9,949 nucleotides of DNA. Origin: Acidobacteriota bacterium. GTDB taxonomy: Bacteria > Acidobacteriota > Terriglobia > Acidiferrales > UBA7541. Positions 1 through 5,661 of the stretch are shown one piece after another; the stretch's first letter is position 1, and every line of letters starts with the position of its first letter. A program made the position numbers and the translations under genes. Location: NCBI GenBank assembly GCA_003161495.1, contig PMOP01000240.1, positions 1 to 9,949 of the forward strand, in the 5' to 3' direction. The notes beneath the pieces are model-generated. The model was not told the origin of the DNA and ran no database searches. It saw nothing but the letters and a program-made list of their open reading frames with translations.

Positions 1-2439
1 CCGGGAGCCGCCGAGGCAGCGCCGGTGCAAGGAGTGCCGCCAGAACTCGCAGAGAAAATTCCTGCGCTCCAACAGAGTCAAGGGACACTCTCACCTGAGG
101 AAGCTATCAAAGCGGCGGGGATGTCCTATAAAGTCGAACTGGTCGCAGGCAGTGGCGTGCATCAATTCGAAAGTCCGTCGTATCCCGGAATGACCGCCGC
201 GCTTCGTGAATCCGAAATTACACCCGAAGCGGTTGCAAATAAAATGCGCTCGAAGATTCAGGAATTTCAGCCAATCACGGATGCCGAAGCCGCAACATCA
301 CGCGCGCAAGCCGCAGGAATGCCCGCCGAAGTAACGGGGCGCATTCAGCAAAACGCGGAAGCCCTGAAACCCATCGTGGACCCTGAGAAGATCGTCGCGC
401 GCGGGGATGTTCAGTCGCAACTAGACCAAGCGGCTAGCGCTCTTCAAAGAAATTCCGATCCGCGCATGCAGGAGCCGCTCAAATTCCCAGAGCAACAACG
501 ACTTGCCCAGAATTTGGGCATGACGCCCGAACAACTTTTGTCCACGCCCTCGGGTCAGGCGTTCAGTGCCGAACAAGTTGTCGCGAGCAACGCCATGCTC
601 GAAGCGTCTCGAACAAATGTGATGAACATGGCACTTCTCGCGGCCACGGGCGATGAAGCCTACAGCCAACAATTCTTGACGGCGCTCGCTAAGCATCAGG
701 AAATTCAGGGCGTAGTGACAGGGCGTGTCGCGGCGGAGGCAGGCCGCGCGCTGGGTGCATTCCGCAACACACCCACCGAGGGCACAATCGCCGCTGCCGT
801 TGACCAGCTCTCGAAACTTCCGCCGGATGCTCAACTCACAGCAGCCCAACAGCTCGGAAAAATCGATCCGAATGACGCGGGAGCGGTGGCGAAGTTTGTC
901 CGAGAAATCATTCCCTCTTCGACTGCCGACAAACTTCACGAGGCTTGGCTCAACTCGCTATTGAGTGGCGGGATCAGCGTGGTAAAGACCGTCAGTGATG
1001 GGACCATGCGGGCGCTTGGCATTGCGACACGCCCCGTTGCCGCTGCCATTGACGTTGCACGCGCAGCCGCCACCGGCACGCCGCGAGAACGATTTGCAGG
1101 CGACATTGCCGCGGATATTTATGGAATGTTCAAAGGCACAAGCCGCGCGATGGGCCAGTTCGCGGATACCTTCGTGCATGAAAAAAGTTTGACCGAGGAC
1201 GTAATGGGCAGCGGTGGCCGTGGTGCCGCGATCAAAGGTTCGCCAGGGAAAATCATTCGCACGCCGACCCGGCTGTTGGAGGCGATTACGGACGCCGCCA
1301 AAATTATAAATTACAGCAGTGAGATTCACACCCGCGCCTATCAACAAGCGATCAAGGAAGGATTGAGCGGGAAGGAAGCATGGTCGCGCGCAACAGAGAT
1401 TGCCGCGACCCCCACGCCGGAATTGCGCCAAGTGGCTGGCGACTATGCATTGCGCCAGACATTCCAACAGCAGTTAGGTTCGATAGGACGCGAGGCGCAA
1501 GCCTGGAAAGATATCAATGTGATGAAGGTGTTCGGGCCAAAAGTAGGGGTGAAGGTTTCTATGCAACCAGGGCGCTGGCTGATTCCTTTCTTTCGCACCC
1601 CACTAAACATCTTAAAATCTGCCGCTGAATATTCGCCAGCCGGGGCAATCAGCAGTGCCATCAAGGCAAAATGGGGCAACCTGGAAGGCGGCGCTCTTTC
1701 AGACGCGCTCGCCAAGAACACGGTTGGCACAGCGCTTGCGGCGACGTTGGCTTATCACGCCTTCGAGGGGAATGTTACCGGCGCAGGGCCAACAAATGCC
1801 AATGATCACAAGCGCCTCGAATCGTCAGGTTGGCAAGCTTACAGCGTGAAGGTCGGCAATCGCTACGTGAGTTTTCGCGGGGCTGAACCACTTGGCACAG
1901 TTCTTTCCACCGCCGCAGACCTGGCCGAAACGGTGCGCTCGAATCCCACGAGTCTGGGAAATGGAGGGCTCGTAAATCAGCTAAAGAATCGGATCGACCG
2001 CAATCTTGAGAGCGCTCCGTTCATCGGCGGTTTAATGAAACTTAACCAAATCTGGGAGACTCCCGGCAAGTATGTCCGAGGACAGGCCGCTTCCGTCATC
2101 CCCACTGGTGTTGCCAATATCGCGCATACCCTCGATCCAACTATCCGCGAGCCCAGCTCGGCGAATCCTTTTCTTCAACAGGTCCAGCAGCAGATCGAAT
2201 CCCGTATTCCTGGTTTGACACCAAATGTGCCAGCGGTCACGACGCCCGAGGGCAGACCGCTCCAGCGATCTGCGAGCGCAGTCGGGGGTTTCAATCCGTA
2301 CCCGGCAACAACAGCGCAGCCAGGACTCGGCGCGCTCGAAGCATCACTCGCGCGGAAGGAACAGGTCCAGCGGGCCGCGCAAGCGCGGAAGCAACTGATT
2401 AAGCAGCGCGTGGCCGAAAGAAAAACGGCCAAGCAGTAA
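1..2439 (+). CDS. Phage-type large virion / DNA-ejection (internal virion) protein, 3' part
   Basis: The frame is open from base 1 (the first possible start is GTG at 25), so the true start probably lies outside the window; 812 codons are visible before TAA at 2437. The N-terminal ~300 residues are Ala/Gln/Glu-rich and look helical. The C-terminal half has features I recall from large tailed-phage ejection or 'polyvalent' virion proteins. Counting from GTG 25, these are a segment like LHEAWLNSLLSGG near residue 304, RTPTRLL near 412, IPFFRTPLNILKSAAEYSP near 521-540, SSGWQAYSVKVGNRYVSFRG near 600-620 with a following PLGTVLSTAADLAE, and IPTGVANIAHTLDPTIRE near 692-709. The last ~30 residues are strongly basic. 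No transglycosylase motif is visible in this part; such a domain could lie upstream. In the family, these proteins enter the cell with phage DNA. Family call moderately sure, exact role not. Confidence 0.72.
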   Translation, partial: PGAAEAAPVQGVPPELAEKIPALQQSQGTLSPEEAIKAAGMSYKVELVAGSGVHQFESPSYPGMTAALRESEITPEAVANKMRSKIQEFQPITDAEAATSRAQAAGMPAEVTGRIQQNAEALKPIVDPEKIVARGDVQSQLDQAASALQRNSDPRMQEPLKFPEQQRLAQNLGMTPEQLLSTPSGQAFSAEQVVASNAMLEASRTNVMNMALLAATGDEAYSQQFLTALAKHQEIQGVVTGRVAAEAGRALGAFRNTPTEGTIAAAVDQLSKLPPDAQLTAAQQLGKIDPNDAGAVAKFVREIIPSSTADKLHEAWLNSLLSGGISVVKTVSDGTMRALGIATRPVAAAIDVARAAATGTPRERFAGDIAADIYGMFKGTSRAMGQFADTFVHEKSLTEDVMGSGGRGAAIKGSPGKIIRTPTRLLEAITDAAKIINYSSEIHTRAYQQAIKEGLSGKEAWSRATEIAATPTPELRQVAGDYALRQTFQQQLGSIGREAQAWKDINVMKVFGPKVGVKVSMQPGRWLIPFFRTPLNILKSAAEYSPAGAISSAIKAKWGNLEGGALSDALAKNTVGTALAATLAYHAFEGNVTGAGPTNANDHKRLESSGWQAYSVKVGNRYVSFRGAEPLGTVLSTAADLAETVRSNPTSLGNGGLVNQLKNRIDRNLESAPFIGGLMKLNQIWETPGKYVRGQAASVIPTGVANIAHTLDPTIREPSSANPFLQQVQQQIESRIPGLTPNVPAVTTPEGRPLQRSASAVGGFNPYPATTAQPGLGALEASLARKEQVQRAAQARKQLIKQRVAERKTAKQ

Positions 2440-2583
2440 TACGATCAAAGGCGCGAGGGAATAGGCGGCTGCCGAAGAAACACAGCCGAAGCTTAGGCCA
2501 TTAAACCGGCAAGACCACGACCAGTGGCGCCCCACATGTATGCGGATCGAAGAGTGATAGCGTTTCGCACGTTTGCACCTGAC
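2440..2583. other. Convergent intergenic spacer
   Basis: This spacer separates the phage-type gene (+) from the three-gene minus-strand unit. It contains a small hairpin (CGGCTG at 2466-2471 with CAGCCG at 2483-2488) but no T-run on either strand, so I do not call a terminator. I see no gene in it. Confidence 0.5.
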
Positions 2584-3099
2584 TCACTCTGAATCAGAAT
2601 TCCTCTTGAGCATCGCCAGCAATGCTTCCGGATCATCCGTGATCCCGAGTTTCTTTATATAAGCTGCCGTTCGATTTTCCTGATGGCGCTGAAAATCAGG
2701 CCGATACGCATGGATTAAGGCCATTTCAAATATTTCGGTGGCCTCATAATCATTCAATTCCAAACCAAATGATTGGACAAGAACCTTAATATCGGCTGCC
2801 GAAAAAAGTGAAACCATAATTCGGGGTGGAACAGCGAGAGAGGCGAGTTGCGGGTATATATGCTTACCTCCAGAAGCACTTTGTTGAAATTCACGGCGCA
2901 ACCTGATCCCGAAGGACATCGAAGGGCCGTTCGTTTTGCCAACATATTTGATTAGCCCTTCGTGGTGAATTACGTAAACACCCGTCTCATTTGCCTTGCT
3001 CCCCAAGCAGGATTGCGACCAGCCTACTCCCTTTCTGGCCAGGGCAACATCGCAACCGCCGCTTACAATCTTGTCCTTCGGAGGAATTTCGATTTCCAC
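2584..3099 (-). CDS. GIY-YIG nuclease-fold protein
   Basis: 171 aa from a GTG start at 3099. A purine-rich GGAAAGAGG lies about 12 nt upstream; the frame stays open a further 13 codons to a stop at 3139-3141 but offers no better start. The GIY-YIG signature is visible: G40-V-Y-V-I44, then K51-Y-V-G-K-T56 with usual spacing, followed by an Arg cluster (R66, R68, R69) where the catalytic Arg of the family lies. The segment EIFEMALIHAYRPDFQRHQEN (123-142) resembles the family's metal-binding Glu and trailing Asn block, with E126 the best Glu candidate. GIY-YIG proteins cut or bind DNA (homing endonucleases, UvrC, restriction and repair enzymes), but no partner DNA-binding domain is seen, so substrate is unknown. 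It is the last gene of a three-gene minus-strand unit, 35 nt after the 64-aa gene. Fold fairly sure, activity unproven. Confidence 0.72.
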   Translation of the reverse strand: MEIEIPPKDKIVSGGCDVALARKGVGWSQSCLGSKANETGVYVIHHEGLIKYVGKTNGPSMSFGIRLRREFQQSASGGKHIYPQLASLAVPPRIMVSLFSAADIKVLVQSFGLELNDYEATEIFEMALIHAYRPDFQRHQENRTAAYIKKLGITDDPEALLAMLKRNSDSE

Positions 3100-3134
3100 T
3101 CGCGTTTGATACCTCTTTCCAGAAGCGATCAGCG

Positions 3135-3329
3135 TTACTTAATCTCGCGGACGCTGTCACCCTTTTCCAATCTGAAACGGCAGACTTCTTGATCTCTGAC
3201 ATTGCCTAACGACGGATTCGGATTCTTTTTGAACACCGTCACAAACTCACCGTTTGCTTTCATGTAATCACCCTCACACTGTTGAAGTGGTTTTTCTTGC
3301 CCTGATCGAAACAATCCATATTTTGGCAT
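3135..3329 (-). CDS. Conserved small protein (MPKYGLF type), 64 aa
   Basis: The ATG at 3327-3329 is preceded by GGGAGGGAACGCG, a strong ribosome binding site at normal distance, and the frame ends in TAA at 3135. The product is a small soluble protein with no signal peptide or membrane segment. It starts MPKYGLFRSGQEKPLQQCEG, continues with a VTVFKK beta-like segment and ends in a charged RLEKGDSVREIK. I recall similar short proteins of unknown function in acidobacteria, but cannot name a family with a known role. It lies 27 nt after the PilZ gene and 35 nt before the GIY-YIG gene on the same strand, so the three are probably one transcript. The ribosome binding site and the protein-like composition support a real gene. 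Confidence 0.68.
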   Translation of the reverse strand: MPKYGLFRSGQEKPLQQCEGDYMKANGEFVTVFKKNPNPSLGNVRDQEVCRFRLEKGDSVREIK

Positions 3330-3356
3330 CGCGTTCCCTCCCCATAGAAAATCCTT

Positions 3357-3680
3357 TCAATGCGAATCGACAGCTTCAGCGATCCAAGTCTCAAGAAGTT
3401 TTTGGTCTTTGGGCTCGATGGTTGAGAAGACGATTCCCATGCCGATGTCTGGTCTGGCGTATATCACCTTGCCGTGCGTAGTCACTTCCCCCTGTCCGTA
3501 GGCCAACTTGAGCATAACCTTGCTTCCGGTCGGAAAGGGTCGCGCCGTGCTCACACTACATCCGTAGCAGTTTAAGTCTTTGGTGCGTTCCTTAATTTGA
3601 ATTCCGGATTTCATGTCAGTCGCCACTACGTCAACTTCCAACGTGTGACGGGGTGCCTGGCGGGTGTCTTGGTATTCCAT
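3357..3680 (-). CDS. PilZ domain protein
   Basis: 107 aa from the ATG at 3678-3680. This start is chosen over the in-frame ATG at 3722 because GGTGGAGGTCCT sits directly upstream and because it opens just before the domain. A single PilZ domain fills the protein: R7-Q-A-P-R11 matches the RxxxR c-di-GMP-binding motif. The second motif, normally [D/N]xSxxG, appears as D35-L-N37-C-Y-G40, with Asn in place of Ser. Later strands end in GKVIYA, a GMGIVF block (80-85) and a C-terminal helix ending LLETWI. The family binds cyclic di-GMP and acts on motility, exopolysaccharide or transcription, usually as a stand-alone cytosolic receptor. Binding is plausible but weakened by the Ser-to-Asn change. It is the first gene of the minus-strand unit. 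Confidence 0.82.
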   Translation of the reverse strand: MEYQDTRQAPRHTLEVDVVATDMKSGIQIKERTKDLNCYGCSVSTARPFPTGSKVMLKLAYGQGEVTTHGKVIYARPDIGMGIVFSTIEPKDQKLLETWIAEAVDSH

Positions 3681-3816
3681 AGGACCTCCACCATAGTTAG
3701 CGATTCCGGAAAACGGATGCAAACAGGCGAGTGTCGGCCTCTCAACGAAGAAGGTAACATATCAATTAACTATATACATCGATTAAGTATTTGTTATTGA
3801 GCGGACAACCAACTTT
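3681..3816. other. AT-rich leader upstream of the PilZ unit
   Basis: This spacer lies between the stop of the serine-hydrolase remnant and the PilZ start. The part at about 3755-3800 is clearly AT-rich (runs such as TAACATATCAATTAACTATA), as expected of a minus-strand promoter for the PilZ unit. Several -10-like hexamers overlap there, and I cannot choose one. No gene is seen. Confidence 0.35.
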
Positions 3817-4312
3817 TTATGTCTTTGGAGGCGGTGATCTGAGAGCCGCGATCACATCTGCAACCAAGCGCCCAAGTCCTTCCTGATCTCCGTCCGGGTC
3901 TTGCGTTACTCCGAAGCGCACGATAACGAGCCGCTCGGAAGGCACCACGACAATTTTCTGTCAAAAGGAGCCGGAGGCGAAAAACGAATCAGAGGGTATA
4001 CCCCAATGCTCGCGCCACGTGGATCGGCCGAGCCAAAAGCCCGCCGCGTAGGGACTATCAAGAGTTGGCAAAGACGAGTAGCGGACCCAGCCCTCCGGCA
4101 GGATACGTCGCCCGTTTACGACGCCATCGTTTAAGTACACCATCCCGAATCGTGCCCAGTTCCGTGGCGAAGCCAACATGTATCCTGATCCCAAAGGGGT
4201 GCCGGTCGCGTCGAACTCAAGTGTAATGTTGCGCAATCCAAGAGGGTCGAAGAGTTCGTGATGCGCAAATTGCAACACATCTTCGGGCCAAATTCCGAGA
4301 AGGCCGTTTATC
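3817..4312 (-). pseudogene. Serine hydrolase (class C beta-lactamase / NylB type), C-terminal remnant with nonsense codon
   Basis: The frame reads ELFDPLGLRN, SGYMLASPRNWARFGMVYLNDG, RRILPEGWVRYSS, then SDSFFASGSF, all typical of the C-terminal half of 6-aminohexanoate-dimer-hydrolase/class C beta-lactamase relatives. A TGA at 3961-3963 interrupts it. Directly after it, in the same frame, comes QKIVVVPSERLVIVRFG and further coding-like sequence to TAA at 3817-3819. The family motif here is GxxGQ, so the TGA stands where the second Gly (GGA) is expected: one G-to-T change explains it. The N-terminal half, including the catalytic SxxK Ser, is missing, cut at about 4305-4315 where IS1 transposase sequence begins. 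It is dead on two counts. The upstream edge is approximate. Confidence 0.8.
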
Positions 4313-4555
4313 GGCTGGTACGTTCTTATCCTTGGCATAGCAAAACTGCCAAATTACATCGCATTGGATGTGCTTGCAATTGAGATTACGCATCGCCTTA
4401 TCCTGATATTCTGCACAGGCTGTGCCGAGACCAGCCAACAGCTTTTGGATGGTATTCATCGCCACGCCAGTCATGCGTACGACGCTCCGAAGGGAGTTTC
4501 CCTCAACAAGAGCCGAGATAACCTGCACTCGTTTTTCTATTGTTAGGCGATTCAT
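4307..4555 (-). pseudogene. IS1-family transposase, N-terminal fragment
   Basis: The ATG at 4553-4555 opens a protein starting MNRLTIEKRVQVISALVEGN. The helix-turn-helix-like segment SLRSVVRMTGVAMNTIQKLL follows (residues 21-40), then RNLNCKHIQCDVIWQFCYAK and NVPADK. In IS1-family (InsAB') proteins this order is a DNA-binding helix-turn-helix followed by the first catalytic Asp, here D66 in CDVIW (usually DEIW or DEMW). Recognisable transposase stops at about residue 83; beyond it the DNA codes, in another frame, for the serine-hydrolase remnant, and the transposase frame runs on as nonsense to 4217. About two thirds of the enzyme, including the rest of the DDE triad, is missing, so it is inactive. 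It still has a good promoter (4565-4594). I could not identify terminal inverted repeats. Confidence 0.8.
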
Positions 4556-4564
4556 AATGGACCC

Positions 4565-4594
4565 ATTCTATGCTTGCTCGACTAAGCATGTCAA
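4565..4594 (-). promoter_or_regulatory. Sigma-70-type promoter of the transposase fragment
   Basis: On the minus strand, TTGACA (4589-4594) is followed by an 18-nt spacer and TAGAAT (4565-4570), about 10 nt before the transposase ATG. The match to consensus is strong. It faces away from the promoter of the H1-like gene. Confidence 0.6.
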
Positions 4595-4631
4595 GCATTA
4601 AATCAAAATGTTTCTTTTCCATGCTTGCTCG
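4570..4631. repeat. 11-nt direct repeat in two divergent promoters
   Basis: ATGCTTGCTCG occurs at 4570-4580 and again at 4621-4631. Each copy starts a small dyad: ATGCTT...AAGCAT at 4570-4589 and CATGC...GCATG at 4620-4637. One copy overlaps the minus-strand promoter's spacer, the other lies just before the plus-strand extended -10. A shared operator is possible. Confidence 0.5.
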
Positions 4632-4635
4632 GGCA

Positions 4636-4644
4636 TGGTATACT
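4636..4644 (+). promoter_or_regulatory. Extended -10 promoter of the H1-like gene
   Basis: TGGTATACT is an extended -10 element (TGnTATACT). No convincing -35 is present; TTTCCA at 4616-4621 has the right spacing but is a poor match. The predicted start of transcription is near 4651, only about 4 nt before the ATG at 4655, so the mRNA would be nearly leaderless. Confidence 0.5.
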
Positions 4645-4654
4645 AGGACTCACA

Positions 4655-4825
4655 ATGAGAAAGAAAATGAGTCCAACACAAAAAGCCGCTCAAATACTGA
4701 GTAAATTAGGCGCGTCCAAAGGTGGCAAGGCAAGAGCGAAGACTCTTTCACCGGAGCGTAGAAAGGCTATTGCTCAGAAGGCCGCAAAGGCGCGATGGGC
4801 GGATATAGACAAACCTGGGATATAA
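4655..4825 (+). CDS. Short basic H1-like / nucleic-acid-binding protein, 56 aa
   Basis: The ATG at 4655 gives a very basic protein: MRKKMSPTQKAAQILSKLGA, then SKGGKARAKTLSPERRKAIA and QKAAKARWAD. The Lys/Ala/Arg helices and the GGKARA...LSPERR...KAA.ARW pattern are those of a widespread short protein family often annotated 'histone H1-like' or hypothetical. It is frequent on plasmids and prophages, and its function is not settled. A longer reading from TTG at 4625 is unlikely because it would begin upstream of the -10 box. There is no Shine-Dalgarno sequence before the ATG, which fits a leaderless mRNA. It is transcribed divergently from the transposase fragment. Its context with phage-like and IS sequence fits an accessory element. 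Gene fairly sure, role unknown. Confidence 0.72.
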   Translation: MRKKMSPTQKAAQILSKLGASKGGKARAKTLSPERRKAIAQKAAKARWADIDKPGI

Positions 4826-4842
4826 TAGGCTTGTACAGGCTA

Positions 4843-4865
4843 GGGAGAGCCTTCCGGGCTCCCCC
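4843..4865. repeat. Hairpin after the H1-like gene
   Basis: GGGAGAGCC (4843-4851) pairs with GGCTCCCCC (4857-4865) with a single A·C mismatch and a 5-nt loop. It sits 17 nt after the stop codon and may end or stabilise the mRNA. There is no T-run after it, so I do not call it an intrinsic terminator. Confidence 0.5.
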
Positions 4866-4886
4866 TGCTCAGTTACTCACTTTCAC

Positions 4887-4931
4887 GGGCCATCCTGACG
4901 ACTCCTCTCAAAGGTTATGTCAGGATGGCCC
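4887..4931. terminator. 13-bp perfect inverted repeat, possible bidirectional terminator
   Basis: GGGCCATCCTGAC (4887-4899) and GTCAGGATGGCCC (4919-4931) form a perfect 13-bp stem with a 19-nt loop. It lies between convergent genes, the usual place for a bidirectional terminator. It is followed only by TTAGTGTTT on the plus strand and no T-run on the minus strand, so termination would be weak or factor-assisted. The left arm can alternatively pair as ACGGGCC (4885-4891) with GGCCCGT (4942-4948). Confidence 0.45.
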
Positions 4932-5029
4932 TTAGTGTTTAGGCCCGTATGCCGAAAGGTCTGGCAATGAGCATGCGAGCTATGTATATAATTTCATGAC
5001 TGTTAAGCCTTCCAATGCTGCAAAAGTTT

Positions 5030-5473
5030 TCATCGGGAAGCCTGCCTCACACTTGGCACACGGAGCGGGGTTTTACGTCTTAGATCTTCGCTTTGCGGTG
5101 CTTCTATTGGCAGCTCCTCTTGACCCGAAAGTGAAACTTCAAACATGCTCTCATTGGCGTTCCAAGCCGCAGGATAAGGTTTCGTAGTGGACATGTCATG
5201 TCCGATTTCCTCTAGAAAACCTTTGGCAGAGATCGCTGCCCACTTGTTGTTACTGGAATAACGGACTTTGACCGTTCGATCATCCCGTTTTCTGGTTCCC
5301 TGGATTGCAAATTTCCGCACCTGAGAGTCCCACAATAGAAAGGCGATCTCCACACCTGCGTCATGAAAGAGCTTTGTCGCAGCTACATTCAAGACGATTC
5401 TCCCACGACCGCTCAATGTAATCATAGGGGTGCTGACCCTTACTACTTGCTTGCTGTATATTTCGTATGCCAT
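5030..5473 (-). CDS. Conserved hypothetical protein, 147 aa
   Basis: I place the start at the ATG at 5471-5473 (MAYEIYSKQVVRVSTPMITL), which has GGAGGT 12 nt upstream, rather than at the in-frame ATG at 5548. The latter adds 25 residues with no conserved look. The protein is soluble, without signal peptide or membrane helix. Residues ~1-75 alternate hydrophobic and polar residues like a beta-sheet (RGRIVLNVAATKLF, VEIAFLLWDSQVRKFAIQ). A second part contains SSNNKWAAISAKGFLEEIGHD and YPAAWNANESMFEVSL, and the C-terminus is an acidic-to-basic tail. I recall similar proteins of this size in acidobacteria, often near mobile DNA, but no function is known to me. It converges with the H1-like gene and is transcribed away from the tRNA. 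Gene likely real, role unknown. Confidence 0.7.
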   Translation of the reverse strand: MAYEIYSKQVVRVSTPMITLSGRGRIVLNVAATKLFHDAGVEIAFLLWDSQVRKFAIQGTRKRDDRTVKVRYSSNNKWAAISAKGFLEEIGHDMSTTKPYPAAWNANESMFEVSLSGQEELPIEAPQSEDLRRKTPLRVPSVRQASR

Positions 5474-5555
5474 AGATTTAACTTTACCTCCAAGTCTTGA
5501 GCTTGGCAAATCAGTGTTGCATCTAAGTCCCAAGTCTATCAGAGTCAATAATCTC

Positions 5556-5581
5556 TTGCAACCCTGATTTTGTGCTATACT
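5556..5581 (+). promoter_or_regulatory. tRNA promoter (extended -10)
   Basis: TGCTATACT (5573-5581) is an extended -10 element. TTGCAA at 5556-5561 is a possible but closely spaced -35 (14 nt). The expected start is near 5588, which is the first base of the tRNA, so the tRNA transcript would carry no 5' leader. Confidence 0.5.
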
Positions 5582-5587
5582 CTGTGC

Positions 5588-5660
5588 GGGCCTGTGGTGT
5601 AATCGGTAGCACGTTAACCTGTCCAGTTACAAGGTGCGGGTTCGAATCCCGTCAGGTCCA
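5588..5660 (+). tRNA. tRNA with GTC anticodon (Asp by anticodon), atypical
   Basis: These 73 nt fold as a cloverleaf. The acceptor GGGCCTG (5588-5594) pairs with CAGGTCC (5653-5659) with one G·T. The D stem GTGT/GCAC has a GG-containing loop. The anticodon loop CTGTCCA (5619-5625) gives anticodon GTC (5621-5623). There is a 5-nt variable loop, and the T arm is GCGGG-TTCGAAT-CCCGT. The discriminator is A5660, and the CCA end is not encoded. Oddities: the anticodon stem TTAAC/GTTAC has only four pairs (T5614·C5630 mismatch), position 37 is C instead of a purine, position 38 is A rather than the usual C, and the discriminator is A where Asp tRNAs usually have G. It may be a phage- or element-borne tRNA, a diverged spare copy, or not charged with Asp. 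The fold is well supported; amino-acid identity is less sure. Confidence 0.75.
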
Positions 5661-5661
5661 C

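Larger units (their letters stand above)
4826..5029. other. Intergenic region with large inverted repeats
   Basis: Between the H1-like gene and the 3' end of the convergent 147-aa gene there are two hairpins (4843-4865 and 4887-4931) and an alternative partner for the second (4942-4948). A TATAAT at 4987-4992 lies in an AT-rich stretch, but nothing clear follows it. No protein gene is credible here. Confidence 0.45.

Noticed and set aside
421..939. Minus-strand 172-codon open frame inside the phage-type gene
   Set aside because: It is antisense to a continuous, family-like protein, and its composition (Arg/Cys-rich) is that of a shadow frame.
2466..2488. Hairpin CGGCTG/CAGCCG as terminator of the phage-type gene
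   Set aside because: The stem is only 6 bp with an 11-nt loop and no T-run on either strand.
4570..4631. The 11-nt direct repeat as an IS target-site duplication
   Set aside because: Both copies lie on the same side of the transposase fragment, so they do not bracket an insertion.
4625..4825. TTG start at 4625 for the H1-like gene
   Set aside because: It would place the start codon upstream of the extended -10 element. The ATG at 4655 gives the usual family N-terminus.
4996..5187. Plus-strand 63-codon open frame preceded by a TATAAT box at 4987-4992
   Set aside because: It lies almost wholly over the 147-aa minus-strand gene, has no ribosome binding site and its product has no family-like features. 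It is probably a shadow frame.
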